From contig NC_021499.1 of assembly GCF_000412695.1 (NCBI RefSeq), forward strand, positions 4,402,001 through 4,466,000: a DNA stretch of 64,000 bases, in the 5' to 3' direction. The position numbers were made by a program, and so were the translations under genes. The stretch comes from Pseudomonas resinovorans NBRC 106553. Lineage in GTDB: Bacteria > Pseudomonadota > Gammaproteobacteria > Pseudomonadales > Pseudomonadaceae. This document shows, piece by piece, positions 56,601 to 63,288 of this stretch. Within the stretch, counting starts at the first letter, position 1. The number at the start of each line of letters is the position of its first letter. The notes under the pieces were generated by a model. That model searched no databases and was not told the origin of the DNA. It saw only the letters and a program-made list of their open reading frames with translations.

Positions 56601-57914
56601 CCGGCCATCGCCGGCGATGAAGTGCGCATCCAGCAGTTCGCCGTCGTAGGTGCCGGCCGGCTGCACGCCGCCGATCACGCCATTGCCGTCGCGCACCAGG
56701 CCGGGAGCTGCCGACGGATCGGCGCTATGGGCGATATCGATGAGGAACTGGTGACCGGTGCCGACGGCACCGGCCAGGCTGATGCCCAGGCCGCCGTTGG
56801 CGGCGGGGTTGCCTTCGACCAGCACGTCATCCGCGGTACCCGCGATCCCGTCCGGGCCGGGGAATACCACCTGCGGGAAGCCATTCGGGCCCTTGATGAA
56901 GTTGCCGTAGGGGTCGGTGGCCAGCAGCGGCACGTCGAACACATTGGCGTCGGTCAGGTTGATCCCGAGGATGTCGCGGGCCTGGGCCTTGACCACCGCC
57001 CAGGTGGCCATGCCGCCGATTTCCACGTCATCGGCGGTGCCGAACTCACCGTCGGCGCCGAGCGCACGGTTGGTGATCAGCTTGCCGGTGGCATGGGGTT
57101 GGCCGTCGGCACCGAGCTCGTAGGCACGCAGGAATACCTGGTGCGACGGGTGCGAGCTGTAGGTCTGGTTCTGGTCGACGAAGGGCGATGTGGTGTTCTG
57201 CGCCTCGTGGTGCGTGTCGTCGGCGGTACCAAGAATGCCGTCGGCGCCGGGACCGTCCACCTGGGTGGAGCGCGTCAGCACCATGAAGTTGGTCGGGCTG
57301 CCGGGCACGAACAGGGGGTCATCCGGTTGCAACGGGATGAAGATGGTGTCGTTGCCGCCCTTGGTCACCAGGTCCAGGCCGTGGTCGAAGAACTGCCCGA
57401 AGAAGGTCATCCAGGCGTTGAACGGCGCCGACAGGCCGGCGTCCGGCGCAATGTTCGGGATGTACAGGGTCGGGGTGTCATCGGCGGTGCCGAACAGGCC
57501 ATCCAGACCGGGGCTGGTGATGGTTGCCGAGCCGGGAGTCTGCGCGGCGGCCGCCACGGCCGCCGGGTTGTTGGCGGTCATGTCGACGATCAGGTTGCTG
57601 ATGGTCCGCGGCTGGGTGTCGAACACGTTGCCCGTGGTCTGGGCATAGCTGGTGATCTGCGTGCCGGGAATGAACGGGTTGTCGCCGGCGGTACGGAACT
57701 GCGGGTCGAGCAGGCGCGGGAAGCTGTTGTCCGCCGCGCCGAATTCGCTCTGCCCGGTGAACAGGTTGTTGAACGAGCCGTCGATGGTGCGCAGCCCGAA
57801 AGGCACTTGCACGTTGGGTAGCAGGTCAGTGAGATCCTGGCCCGCAGCGTGGGCTTCGGAGATGAGAATCTGCTGAAGAATGAAGTCCAGGTCCGACAGG
57901 TTGAAATTGGCCAT
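47604..57914 (-). CDS. Giant secreted RTX protein with two animal-type haem peroxidase domains (paralogue 2)
   Basis: This 3436-residue protein has the same architecture as its neighbour. Domain A has distal His178 (GQFFDHGLDL), Arg438 (GDGRVNEN) and proximal His564 (RFGHSMLTE). Domain B has His1667, Arg1914 and His2039. RTX blocks follow at about 900-1243 and 2385-2693, with Ig-like linkers, then three 100-residue repeats (3045-3344) and a type I-like end ADFTLG. Eight exact GxDGxxGTxDD calcium motifs are visible, four per peroxidase domain. Its two halves resemble each other strongly around residues 370-450 and 1850-1920. Known relatives (P. putida PepA) bind haem and calcium and show peroxidase activity. 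The ribosome site and first codons mirror paralogue 1. Confidence 0.93.
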   Translation of the reverse strand: MANFNLSDLDFILQQILISEAHAAGQDLTDLLPNVQVPFGLRTIDGSFNNLFTGQSEFGAADNSFPRLLDPQFRTAGDNPFIPGTQITSYAQTTGNVFDTQPRTISNLIVDMTANNPAAVAAAAQTPGSATITSPGLDGLFGTADDTPTLYIPNIAPDAGLSAPFNAWMTFFGQFFDHGLDLVTKGGNDTIFIPLQPDDPLFVPGSPTNFMVLTRSTQVDGPGADGILGTADDTHHEAQNTTSPFVDQNQTYSSHPSHQVFLRAYELGADGQPHATGKLITNRALGADGEFGTADDVEIGGMATWAVVKAQARDILGINLTDANVFDVPLLATDPYGNFIKGPNGFPQVVFPGPDGIAGTADDVLVEGNPAANGGLGISLAGAVGTGHQFLIDIAHSADPSAAPGLVRDGNGVIGGVQPAGTYDGELLDAHFIAGDGRVNENIGLTTVHHVFHSEHNRLVEQTKATLLASNNLAELSPWLVAGTAPATFPITPAQIDALQWNGERLFQAAKFGTEMQYQHLVFEEFARTIQPQVDEFLAPSGYDTTIDPSIVAEFAHTVYRFGHSMLTETVDRFDANFNPVTVDPLHPTNDQQIGLIAAFLNPLAFAASGPTAEEAAGAIVRGLTRTVGNEIDEFVTEALRNNLVGLPLDLAAINIARGRDTGIPSLNAARREFYNMTGDEQLTPYSSWVDFADHLKHPESLINFIAAYGTHASITGAVDMAAKRAAATLLVLGGAGEPADRLDFLHSTGTWASAANGVTTTGLDLVDFWIGGLAEEKMPFGGMLGSSFNFVFETQLEALQNGDRFYYLSRTAGMNFGTELENNSFAKLVMNNTDATHLPNAIFTTPTWILEVNQAAQHTGLGVTGRDDPTGGIVINGVEITPLVMRDDPNTAAVETNYLRYTGEDHVVLGGTALNDTLIAGEGDDTLYGDAGDDVLEGGYGNDTVMGGAGDDIITDAGGDNRMEGGDGNDVIHVGNMMAGGAGNLILGGNGKDFIVTSEDMSITFGGQGDDFIYSAKTSLPPTGNEGDDWIEWGTQDGAPGDNFAPLLADNVIGNDVFVGGGGFDEMIGEGGDDIFVGSDAQDKMDGMSGYDWVTYKNDNIGVTVDLALAAFLGIGEVGDHIAFPVAQSPASIFDRFAEVEGLSGSAFADILRGDDVDPTTIIDHGGTTGGALTNLDLITGLRAFLGDQASVGADAILGTADDLVDTFIGGNIILGGGGSDIIEGRGGNDLIDGDLMLNVRISVRQNIDGTGPEIATFDSMVDLIPLMLNHTFNPGQLVAVRELVDGGADFDTANYQGLAADYTVVANADGSFTVTDSVAGRDGIDRLTNIERIQFSDATQVLVPGLNAEPVGSLTITDSNGGDLQVGDFLTVSPAAVSDADNPGGDLTNVTYVWQVERNPGTGVFEDIIAAPAGDLAFQSANGLRFRITPDVAGLSLRVKGIYQDANGVTEQVFSAPTDAVAAFTPPPPTTAVEPGPAITESGPGVQLVRGDLDFILDQIRIAEAHASGVDLLSLLPNIRTSMGLRTVTGEFNNLLNFSGIDQSQFGAADNAFPRLLPAEFTDEQDEAAFNGITNTNYNSSTNVVDSDPRTISNLIVDQTNNNPAAVAAAAANGGSTLVTSPGLDGLFGTADDQQVNLIPNVAPDAGLTAPFNAWMTFFGQFFDHGLDLVTKGGNGTVFIPLQPDDPRFVVGSPTNFMVLTRATQVNGQPGVNENTTSPFVDQNQTYSSHPSHQVFLREYVSTANGPVATGDLITNRNLGADGEFGTADDVEIGGMATWAVVKAQARDVLGINLTDANVFNVPLLATDDYGNFIKGPNGFPMVVFPGPDGVAGTPDDVLVEGNPAANGGLGISLTGAVGTGHQFLVDIAHSADPSAAPGLVRDNNGVIGGVQPAGTYDGELLDAHYMAGDGRVNENIGLTAVHAIFHSEHNRLVEQTKSTVLASNDVAFINEWLLAPVTTFPTTPAEIAALQWNGERLFQTAKFGTEMQYQHLVFEEFARTIQPNVDPFFAPTQVYDVNLDPSIVAEFAHTVYRFGHSMLTETVDRFDANFNPVTVDPLHPTNDQQLGLIAAFLNPLAYAASGLTPEDATSAIVRGVTRTVGNEIDEFVTEALRNNLVGLPLDLAALNIARGRETGVATLNHARAQFFEATGDSNLKPYVSWADMVMHLKHPESLINFIAAYGTHDTIDVTATTLAEKRAAATAIVLGGAGAPADRLDFLNGTGAWTGVETGLNLVDFWIGGLAEKVTPFGGMLGSTFNFVFENQLEKLQDGDRFYYLERTAGLNFNAELEGNSFSKLIMANTHATHLPGVVFLTPAFTLEVNPLLQHTGLNEAGPDGIQGTVDDVVGADGVAGNSDPLGDNPLLPLVVRNNPATPGLDTNYLQYNGPDHVVLGGSAGNDILRSSEGDDTLYGDGGNDRLDGGYGNDFINGGDGDDIITDVGGDDNIKGDNGNDVIQGGNGVNLILGGFGKDFIITGEDASEAFGGQGNDFILGSKANEQDMGNEGDDWLEAGTSDGAPGDNFDPAGNDPIAGNDVYIGSGENDKFNAEGGDDIMVGSAGQGDRYIGASGFDWATFKDDPRGVTIDISDRFFDQPQLPGSGASVLARFDAVEGLSGSAFGDVISGDDADATTLPTAGAKGSVLTNIGLITGLQEFLGAGVTFFDAGNIILGGSGSDILMGRGGDDLIDGDKWLNVRISVRANLDGTGAEIATFKTMAEMVPLMVSGTYNPGQLVIVREILQGTAALDTAAYRGLSSEYDFVTNPDGSVTVTDLVAGRDGVDRLTGIERLQFTDGTIDLSGTDARPVGAVNVSDATPEVGTVLVANLDGVTDADNVGGRVTGPVAYYWQVETNPGTGIFEDITFVAAGEASRATGRTFRVTDGLAGLALRVMAIYKDANGVLETVLSNVTDAVSATQVNDLATGVPAISDTTPTQGQVLSANRGTIADPDGTTTSVFNFQWQFSSNGGGTWANIVGATGANFTPGAGQVGQMLRVVASFTDDQGFANTATSAATAPAGGLFTAAAGGSTLTGTIWSDMMIGGVGNDVLGGREGDDVLTGGAGDDFLNGGAGADQMSGGTGNDAFVVHDALDVVIELAGQGTDQVQTFLTNYTLGANLENLRYVGTANFTGVGNTLGNTVVGAVGNDTLGGREGNDLLMGGAGDDFLNGWTGNDQMLGGTGNDVFLVHDALDVVVEQSGEGTDQVQVFLASYTLGTNVENLRYMGTTAFTGVGNTLGNTVIGGAGNDTLGGREGSDILTGGAGDDFLNGWTGADQMSGGTGNDVFIVHDALDVVIELAGQGTDQVQTFLANYTLGTNVENLRYMGTANFTGVGNGLSNTMQGGVGNDSLTGGLGNDVFRFAAGFGQDRILDFDANPAGGQDRMDIASLGITAANFATNVVITDVGADTRVAIGANSITLVGVADATTVTQADFTLG
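47649..48983 (-). repeat. About 1.34-kb block identical to the 3' part of the upstream paralogue
   Basis: Partner of 36511-37845, with no difference seen by eye. The flanks diverge at once: 47648 is C where the partner has T, and 48984 is A where the partner has G, followed by many differences. Confidence 0.9.
47883..48782 (-). repeat. Three tandem 300-bp repeats (100-residue RTX modules), paralogue 2
   Basis: Same three units as in paralogue 1, starting at 48782, 48482 and 48182 on the minus strand and lying wholly inside the identical block. Confidence 0.9.
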
Positions 57915-58085
57915 TTTGTTGTTTCCTCAATTCCGACTGCGTAGGGGCGTGCGCCATGGCAGCAAGGACATGCGCCACGCTTCGACTTGACTGCGGGATT
58001 TGGGGGACTAGATGACGCCTACCTTGAAGCGACGCTGGTACAAGCGCGATTCATGCTCTTCAGCAGGAGGTTCTATCCCTGGAGA

Positions 58086-58107
58086 CGTCGGCGCGAAGAC
58101 GCCGACG
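58086..58107 (-). other. GC stem-loop after the leader reading frame (paralogue 2)
   Basis: CGTCGGCG and CGCCGACG pair perfectly (8 bp) around a 6-base loop, beginning 5 bases past the leader stop. The loop contains TCTTCG on the transcribed strand; paralogue 1 has CTTCGC in the equivalent loop. Confidence 0.55.
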
Positions 58108-58112
58108 CCGGG

Positions 58113-58202
58113 TCATCGACCCGGCGGACCGTGAAATTCGGAAAGGTGCAGGACAATAGGCGCGATTGCCTCAGGGGATGGGTTTCGCGAAACAGTGCTC
58201 AT
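58113..58202 (-). CDS. Predicted 29-residue leader peptide upstream of giant peroxidase 2
   Basis: The frame starts MSTVSR and ends FHGPPGR, with GCTAGGGAGA as ribosome site 6 bases upstream. It corresponds to the 30-residue frame at 46953-47045, sharing the MS start and FHGPP near the end. It lies about 88 bases past the predicted transcription start and 198 bases before the giant gene. The middle of the peptide is different, so the match is not a simple recent copy. No known family is recognised. Confidence 0.5.
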   Translation of the reverse strand: MSTVSRNPSPEAIAPIVLHLSEFHGPPGR

Positions 58203-58296
58203 GACGATCTCCCTAGCGTTGATTGTTTCCCGGCTAAGGCTGCAGCGCCCTCACGATGCAGCTGCCCGCAACACGAAACAATTTCTTACACACCTG

Positions 58297-58325
58297 ACTA
58301 AAGATTCGTCGAAAAACACTGTCAA
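58297..58325 (-). promoter_or_regulatory. Sigma-70-type promoter of giant peroxidase 2
   Basis: TTGACA (58325-58320), 17-base spacer, TTTAGT (58302-58297) on the minus strand, followed by CAGGTGTGTA. The elements match those of paralogue 1, while the spacer sequence is different. Confidence 0.65.
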
Positions 58326-58686
58326 GCGACCGTCGGAACGACTATTTCCGACCAATTCGATCAATTAACTCATTGTTTTATAAGCTATTAATACCGAAAT
58401 AAGTTCTTACAAAGATGCGAATGGATGGCACTTCGGGGCCATCCCCACCCATTCTGGGGGCCATCACCAACCGCTGAAAGCCCCGGAATAGAGCCATCCA
58501 AGCATTCTCACTCCGTTAATCCGCTGTTTGCCACCGCCCGGAAGGCCCAGGCCATTCCTTGCAAAATCCACGATTAAGTGAGTCAGAAAACCGTCTTTTC
58601 CGAAGGGATGAGGGATGGGAGCGAGCCCCCCGGATTGCATCCGGGCTACTGCGCGGGCATTACCTGGATAAGCGCCGGGTGCGCCC
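58326..58686. other. Non-coding region between giant gene 2 promoter and sfnR-like gene
   Basis: The first 85 bases are A/T-rich (to about 58412), as upstream of the other giant gene. The rest holds a GGCCATCCCC / GGGGGCCATC segment near 58438-58466 and the CCCGGAT hairpin at 58629-58645 that may end the sfnR transcript. No gene is recognised. Confidence 0.5.
58629..58645. repeat. CCCGGATTGCATCCGGG hairpin, second copy
   Basis: A perfect 7-bp stem with a 3-base loop, the reverse complement of the core at 28250-28266. It lies about 40 bp past the stop of the sigma-54 activator gene. Confidence 0.65.
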
Positions 58687-59760
<1,074 letters not shown>

Positions 59761-59876
59761 GGTGCATTCCTGGCATCCGAAAGCGCAGCTGCATCATGCC
59801 CGAACCCATATAGATTAAAAAATTATTGATTGATATTTATATATTCGATTAATGCATATATCGATTTTCTCGCCAA

Positions 59877-59915
59877 GTGTTGCCCAGGCAACACTTCATC
59901 AGCACAACTGTTGCC
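59877..59915. promoter_or_regulatory. Candidate upstream activator site for the SfnR-like protein
   Basis: GTGTTGCC-CA-GGCAACAC is a perfect 8-bp palindrome (59877-59894), and a third half-site TGTTGCC follows at 59909-59915. It lies 63-117 bp upstream of the sigma-54 promoter of msuE, the usual range for an enhancer site. Confidence 0.6.
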
Positions 59916-59977
59916 TTTTGATCAGCCATTGCCTGTAAACCGCGGCGAAATGCCCGGAATTCGCACACTTGGCGCCT

Positions 59978-59993
59978 TGGTACGCCCCTTGCT
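59978..59993 (+). promoter_or_regulatory. Sigma-54 promoter of msuE-msuD
   Basis: TGGTACGCCCCTTGCT matches TGGCAC-N5-TTGCT with one change; the GG and GC dinucleotides have the required spacing. It lies 42 bp before the msuE start and fits the neighbouring sigma-54 activator gene. Confidence 0.8.
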
Positions 59994-60034
59994 CTGGCTT
60001 GCTGCACACCGTGCAACATCACTAGGAATACCCC

Positions 60035-60598
60035 ATGAGCAAACCGATCAACGTGGTCGCCGTCACCGGCAGCACCTTTCGCCCCTCCCGCACCCTGGTG
60101 CTGACCCAGGCCATAGTCGCCGAGCTGGGCAAGCACCTGCCCATCCGCAGCCACCTCATCGAACTGGGCGACATCGCCCGCTCCGTGGGCGGCGCGCTGT
60201 CGCGCAAGGAGCTGCCGGAGACCGTCGAGCACGAGCTGCGCGCCATCGAGACCGCCGACCTGCTGGTGGTGGCCACCCCCGTCTATCGCGGCTCCTACCC
60301 CGGCCAGTTCAAGCACCTGTTCGACCTGATCGACCTCAACGCCCTGGTGGACACCCCGGTGCTGCTGGCCGCCACCGGTGGCAGCGAGCGCCACGCCCTG
60401 GTCCTCGACCACCAGCTGCGCCCGCTGTTCAGCTTCTTCCAGTCGCTGACACTGCCCATCGGCGTCTACGCCTCAGAGGCCGATTTCGACAACTACCAGA
60501 TTGCCAGCGACGCCCTGAAAGCCCGCATCGCCCTCGCCGCCGAGCGCGCCGTACCACTGTTCGCCGACAACGCCGCCGACCTGCTGAAGATCGCCTGA
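60035..60598 (+). CDS. msuE: NAD(P)H-dependent FMN reductase MsuE
   Basis: MsuE supplies reduced FMN to the two-component alkanesulfonate monooxygenase. The 187-residue flavodoxin-like protein has the NADPH-FMN reductase start [21 protein letters not shown] (phosphate-binding loop) and [27 protein letters not shown], the family's flavin and dimer segment. It is 10 bp from the monooxygenase gene, and both are driven by the sigma-54 promoter upstream. SsuE is the alternative name; pairing with an SfnR-like regulator favours MsuE. Confidence 0.88.
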   Translation: MSKPINVVAVTGSTFRPSRTLVLTQAIVAELGKHLPIRSHLIELGDIARSVGGALSRKELPETVEHELRAIETADLLVVATPVYRGSYPGQFKHLFDLIDLNALVDTPVLLAATGGSERHALVLDHQLRPLFSFFQSLTLPIGVYASEADFDNYQIASDALKARIALAAERAVPLFADNAADLLKIA

Positions 60599-60608
60599 AG
60601 GACCCGAC

Positions 60609-61760
60609 ATGAACGTTTTCTGGTTTCTCCCCACCCACGGCGACGGCCATTTCCTCGGCACCAGCCAGGGCGCCCGGCCGGTCTCCCTGCCCTACCTCAA
60701 GCAGGTAGCGCAGGCCGCCGACAGCCTCGGCTACTACGGCGTGCTGATCCCCACCGGCCGCTCCTGCGAGGACTCCTGGGTGGTGGCCTCGGCCCTGGCG
60801 CCGCTGACCGAGCGCCTGCGCTACCTGGTGGCGATCCGCCCGGGGATCATCTCGCCCACGGTTTCCGCGCGCATGGCCGCCACCCTCGACCGCCTCTCCG
60901 GCGGCCGCCTGCTGATCAACGTGGTCACCGGCGGCGACCCGGACGAGAATCGCGGCGATGGCATCCATCTCAGCCACGCCGAGCGCTATGAAGTCACCGA
61001 CGAATTCCTGCGCATCTGGCGCCGCGTGCTGCAGGGCGAAGCCGTGGACTTCGCCGGCAAGCACCTGCAGGTGGAGAACGCCAAGGCCCTCTACCCGCCC
61101 ATCCAGAAGCCCTACCCGCCGCTCTACTTCGGCGGTTCCTCCGATGCGGCCCATGACCTGGCCGGTGAACAGGTGGACGTCTACCTGACCTGGGGCGAGC
61201 CGCCGGAGGCCGTGGCGAAGAAGATCGCCGACGTGCGCGAACGCGCCGCCCGCCATGGCCGCACCGTCAAGTTCGGCATCCGCCTGCACGTGATCGTCCG
61301 GGAAACCGCCGAGGAGGCCTGGAGCGCGGCCAGCAAGCTGATCGAACACATCTCCGATGAGACCATCGCCGCCGCCCAGCAGTCCTTCGCCCGCTTCGAC
61401 TCCGAAGGCCAGCGGCGCATGGCCGCGCTGCACGGCGGGCGTCGCGACAACCTGGAAATCGCCCCCAACCTCTGGGCCGGCGTGGGCCTGGTTCGCGGCG
61501 GCGCCGGCACCGCCCTGGTGGGCGACCCGCAGCAAGTGGCGGCACGCATCAAGGAATACGCCGACCTCGGCATCGAAAGCTTCATCTTCTCCGGCTACCC
61601 GCACCTGGAAGAGGCCTACCGCTTCGCCGAGCTGGTGTTCCCGCTACTGCCCGAGCCCTACGCGAGCCTGGCCGGACGCGGCGTCACCAACCTCACCGGG
61701 CCCTTCGGCGAGATGATCGCCAACGACGTGCTGCCGGCCACCCGGCAGGCGGCCGGCTGA
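60609..61760 (+). CDS. msuD: FMNH2-dependent alkanesulfonate monooxygenase MsuD/SsuD
   Basis: The enzyme uses reduced FMN and oxygen to release sulfite from methanesulfonate or longer alkanesulfonates. The 383-residue protein has the luciferase-like TIM-barrel features [32 protein letters not shown] (with the conserved Cys of the SsuD group), [17 protein letters not shown] and [18 protein letters not shown]. It follows an AAGGA ribosome site. Whether it prefers methanesulfonate (MsuD) or larger sulfonates (SsuD) cannot be told from sequence alone; no ssuABC transporter or msuC gene is seen here. Confidence 0.88.
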   Translation: MNVFWFLPTHGDGHFLGTSQGARPVSLPYLKQVAQAADSLGYYGVLIPTGRSCEDSWVVASALAPLTERLRYLVAIRPGIISPTVSARMAATLDRLSGGRLLINVVTGGDPDENRGDGIHLSHAERYEVTDEFLRIWRRVLQGEAVDFAGKHLQVENAKALYPPIQKPYPPLYFGGSSDAAHDLAGEQVDVYLTWGEPPEAVAKKIADVRERAARHGRTVKFGIRLHVIVRETAEEAWSAASKLIEHISDETIAAAQQSFARFDSEGQRRMAALHGGRRDNLEIAPNLWAGVGLVRGGAGTALVGDPQQVAARIKEYADLGIESFIFSGYPHLEEAYRFAELVFPLLPEPYASLAGRGVTNLTGPFGEMIANDVLPATRQAAG

Positions 61761-61765
61761 GGCAC

Positions 61766-62374
61766 TCAGTTGCGCGCAGCCGCTTGCGCGCCCCGGGCCA
61801 GAGTCCAGTCCAGAACCTCGGCGGAGAGCCGGTCGGCGGCCAGGCCGAAGGCTCTCACCACCTGGTCCGGAGCCGCGCCCGAGGCCGCCTCGCGCACCTC
61901 GAAGCGGCGGCTGGCGAGCATGCGCCGGCTGGCGCTGTGCTCCAGGCGCGCCTCCAGCAGGATATGCACCTCCACCCTGCCCCCCTGGTACTCGCTCTGG
62001 AAGGCGCGCAGGTCGCCGGCCAGCACCAGGTCGGTGACCAGTTGGCTGTCGTCGCTGCTGACCGCGGGGATTCGGCCGTCGGCGCGGAAGGCCTCGATCA
62101 TCCTGTCACGCAGCAACAGCGGGCCGCGATCGTCCCAGCGCACACCCTGGTAGGCGCTGATGCGATCGCCCTCCGGCAACACGGCGATGCGCGTGCTGTC
62201 CAGCAAGGGCGGCGCCAGGGGACGGTTGACCTGCAGCGCCCAATCCACGGGTGCAGCCTGGGCCCGCGCGCCTTGGCTTGCAGGCAACTGATAGACCGTC
62301 AACGTCTCGCCCTGGGGCAGGATCGAGCAGGCACCCAGCAACAGCAGGACGGCCAGGGGAATCAGCGGCTTCAT
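61766..62374 (-). CDS. ABC-type transport auxiliary lipoprotein (PqiC-like)
   Basis: The 202-residue protein starts with a lipoprotein signal, MKPLIPLAVLLLLGACS, with lipobox LLGAC and Cys16 as the lipidated residue. The rest matches the PqiC-type auxiliary family: YQLPAS near the start, RIAVLPEGDRISAYQGVRWDD, and LVTDLVLAGDLRAFQSEY. It would sit in the outer membrane facing the periplasm and receive lipid from the MCE protein. Its start overlaps the MCE stop as ATGA. Confidence 0.87.
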   Translation of the reverse strand: MKPLIPLAVLLLLGACSILPQGETLTVYQLPASQGARAQAAPVDWALQVNRPLAPPLLDSTRIAVLPEGDRISAYQGVRWDDRGPLLLRDRMIEAFRADGRIPAVSSDDSQLVTDLVLAGDLRAFQSEYQGGRVEVHILLEARLEHSASRRMLASRRFEVREAASGAAPDQVVRAFGLAADRLSAEVLDWTLARGAQAAARN

Positions 62375-63288
62375 GGTTGGAACTCCTTGATTCTGTCGCG
62401 GCGCAACAAGTAGCCGCTGGGGTCCTGCTCGAGACGACGGGAGAAACTGCGCAACGACTCAAGCGTGCCGCGCAGCTCGGCGATGGCCGGCCCCAGTTCG
62501 CCCAGCCCCTGCATGCCGCTGTCGATGGATTGGCGATTGCGCTCGAGCATCTGCTCGACATTGCGGCTGCTGCGTTCGAGCGACGCCAGCAGGCGCTCGG
62601 TGCTGGCGAAGGTTTCGCGTCCGTTGGTGCTCAGCAGGTTGTTGGCGGTGCGCAGCAGGGTGCTGGCTTCCTCGGTCACGGTATTGACCTGCTTGAGGGT
62701 CTTGCGCAGCTCGTCGCGCTGGGCGGCGAAACCGGCGGTGGTCACTTCCAGGTGGGCCAGGGTCTCGGTCACGTGCGCGACGTTCTCGCCGGAAAACAGC
62801 TTGTTGGCCTGTTCCAGCAGACGCGAGACGGCGACCATCATGTCCTCGCCACCGGACATCAGGCGGGCGATGGGCGAGGGGTCGGCGATGATCACCGGCA
62901 CCCTGCCGTTCTCGCCTTCCAGCACGGGGCTGCCGGGCGTACCGCCGTGCAACTGGATCACCGCATTGCCGGTGACGCCGGTGATCGACAGGCGCGCACG
63001 GGTGTCCTGCTTGATCGGCGTGCTACCGACGATGCGGATGCGCGCCTGCACCCGGCGTGGGTCCTTGGGGTCCAGGCGCAGGCGCACCACATCGCCGATG
63101 GTGATGCCGCTGTACTGCACCGCGCTGCCCTGGGACAAGCCGCTGACCGCCTCGGTGAAGATCACCTCGTATTCCTGCGGGCGCCCCTCCGAGCCGGAGC
63201 GGCTCAGCCACAAGGCGAAGAGCATCGCGGCGCCGACCACCAGCACGGTGAACAGGCCGATCATGACGTGATGGGCTCTGGGTTCCAT
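62371..63288 (-). CDS. MCE-family lipid transport protein (MlaD-like)
   Basis: The 305-residue protein has one N-terminal transmembrane anchor (about 9-28, MIGLFTVLVVGAAMLFALWL) and a single MCE domain (about 40-120: YEVIFTEAVSGLSQGSAVQYSGITIGDV, ITGVTGNAVIQL). A long helical C-terminal part of about 150 residues is rich in Leu, Glu and Arg and could form a coiled-coil tube. It would shuttle phospholipid across the periplasm. It starts at the base next to the ATPase stop and overlaps the lipoprotein gene, so the three are one operon. Confidence 0.9.
   Translation of the reverse strand: MEPRAHHVMIGLFTVLVVGAAMLFALWLSRSGSEGRPQEYEVIFTEAVSGLSQGSAVQYSGITIGDVVRLRLDPKDPRRVQARIRIVGSTPIKQDTRARLSITGVTGNAVIQLHGGTPGSPVLEGENGRVPVIIADPSPIARLMSGGEDMMVAVSRLLEQANKLFSGENVAHVTETLAHLEVTTAGFAAQRDELRKTLKQVNTVTEEASTLLRTANNLLSTNGRETFASTERLLASLERSSRNVEQMLERNRQSIDSGMQGLGELGPAIAELRGTLESLRSFSRRLEQDPSGYLLRRDRIKEFQP

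Noticed and set aside
48903..57821. An 8.9-kb open frame (2972 codons) on the plus strand opposite giant peroxidase 2
   Set aside because: Its translation is low-complexity (Gly, Val, Gln, Asp, His rich) with no domain signature, while the minus strand encodes clear peroxidase and RTX motifs. Long antisense frames arise here because the sense gene rarely uses codons whose complement is a stop.
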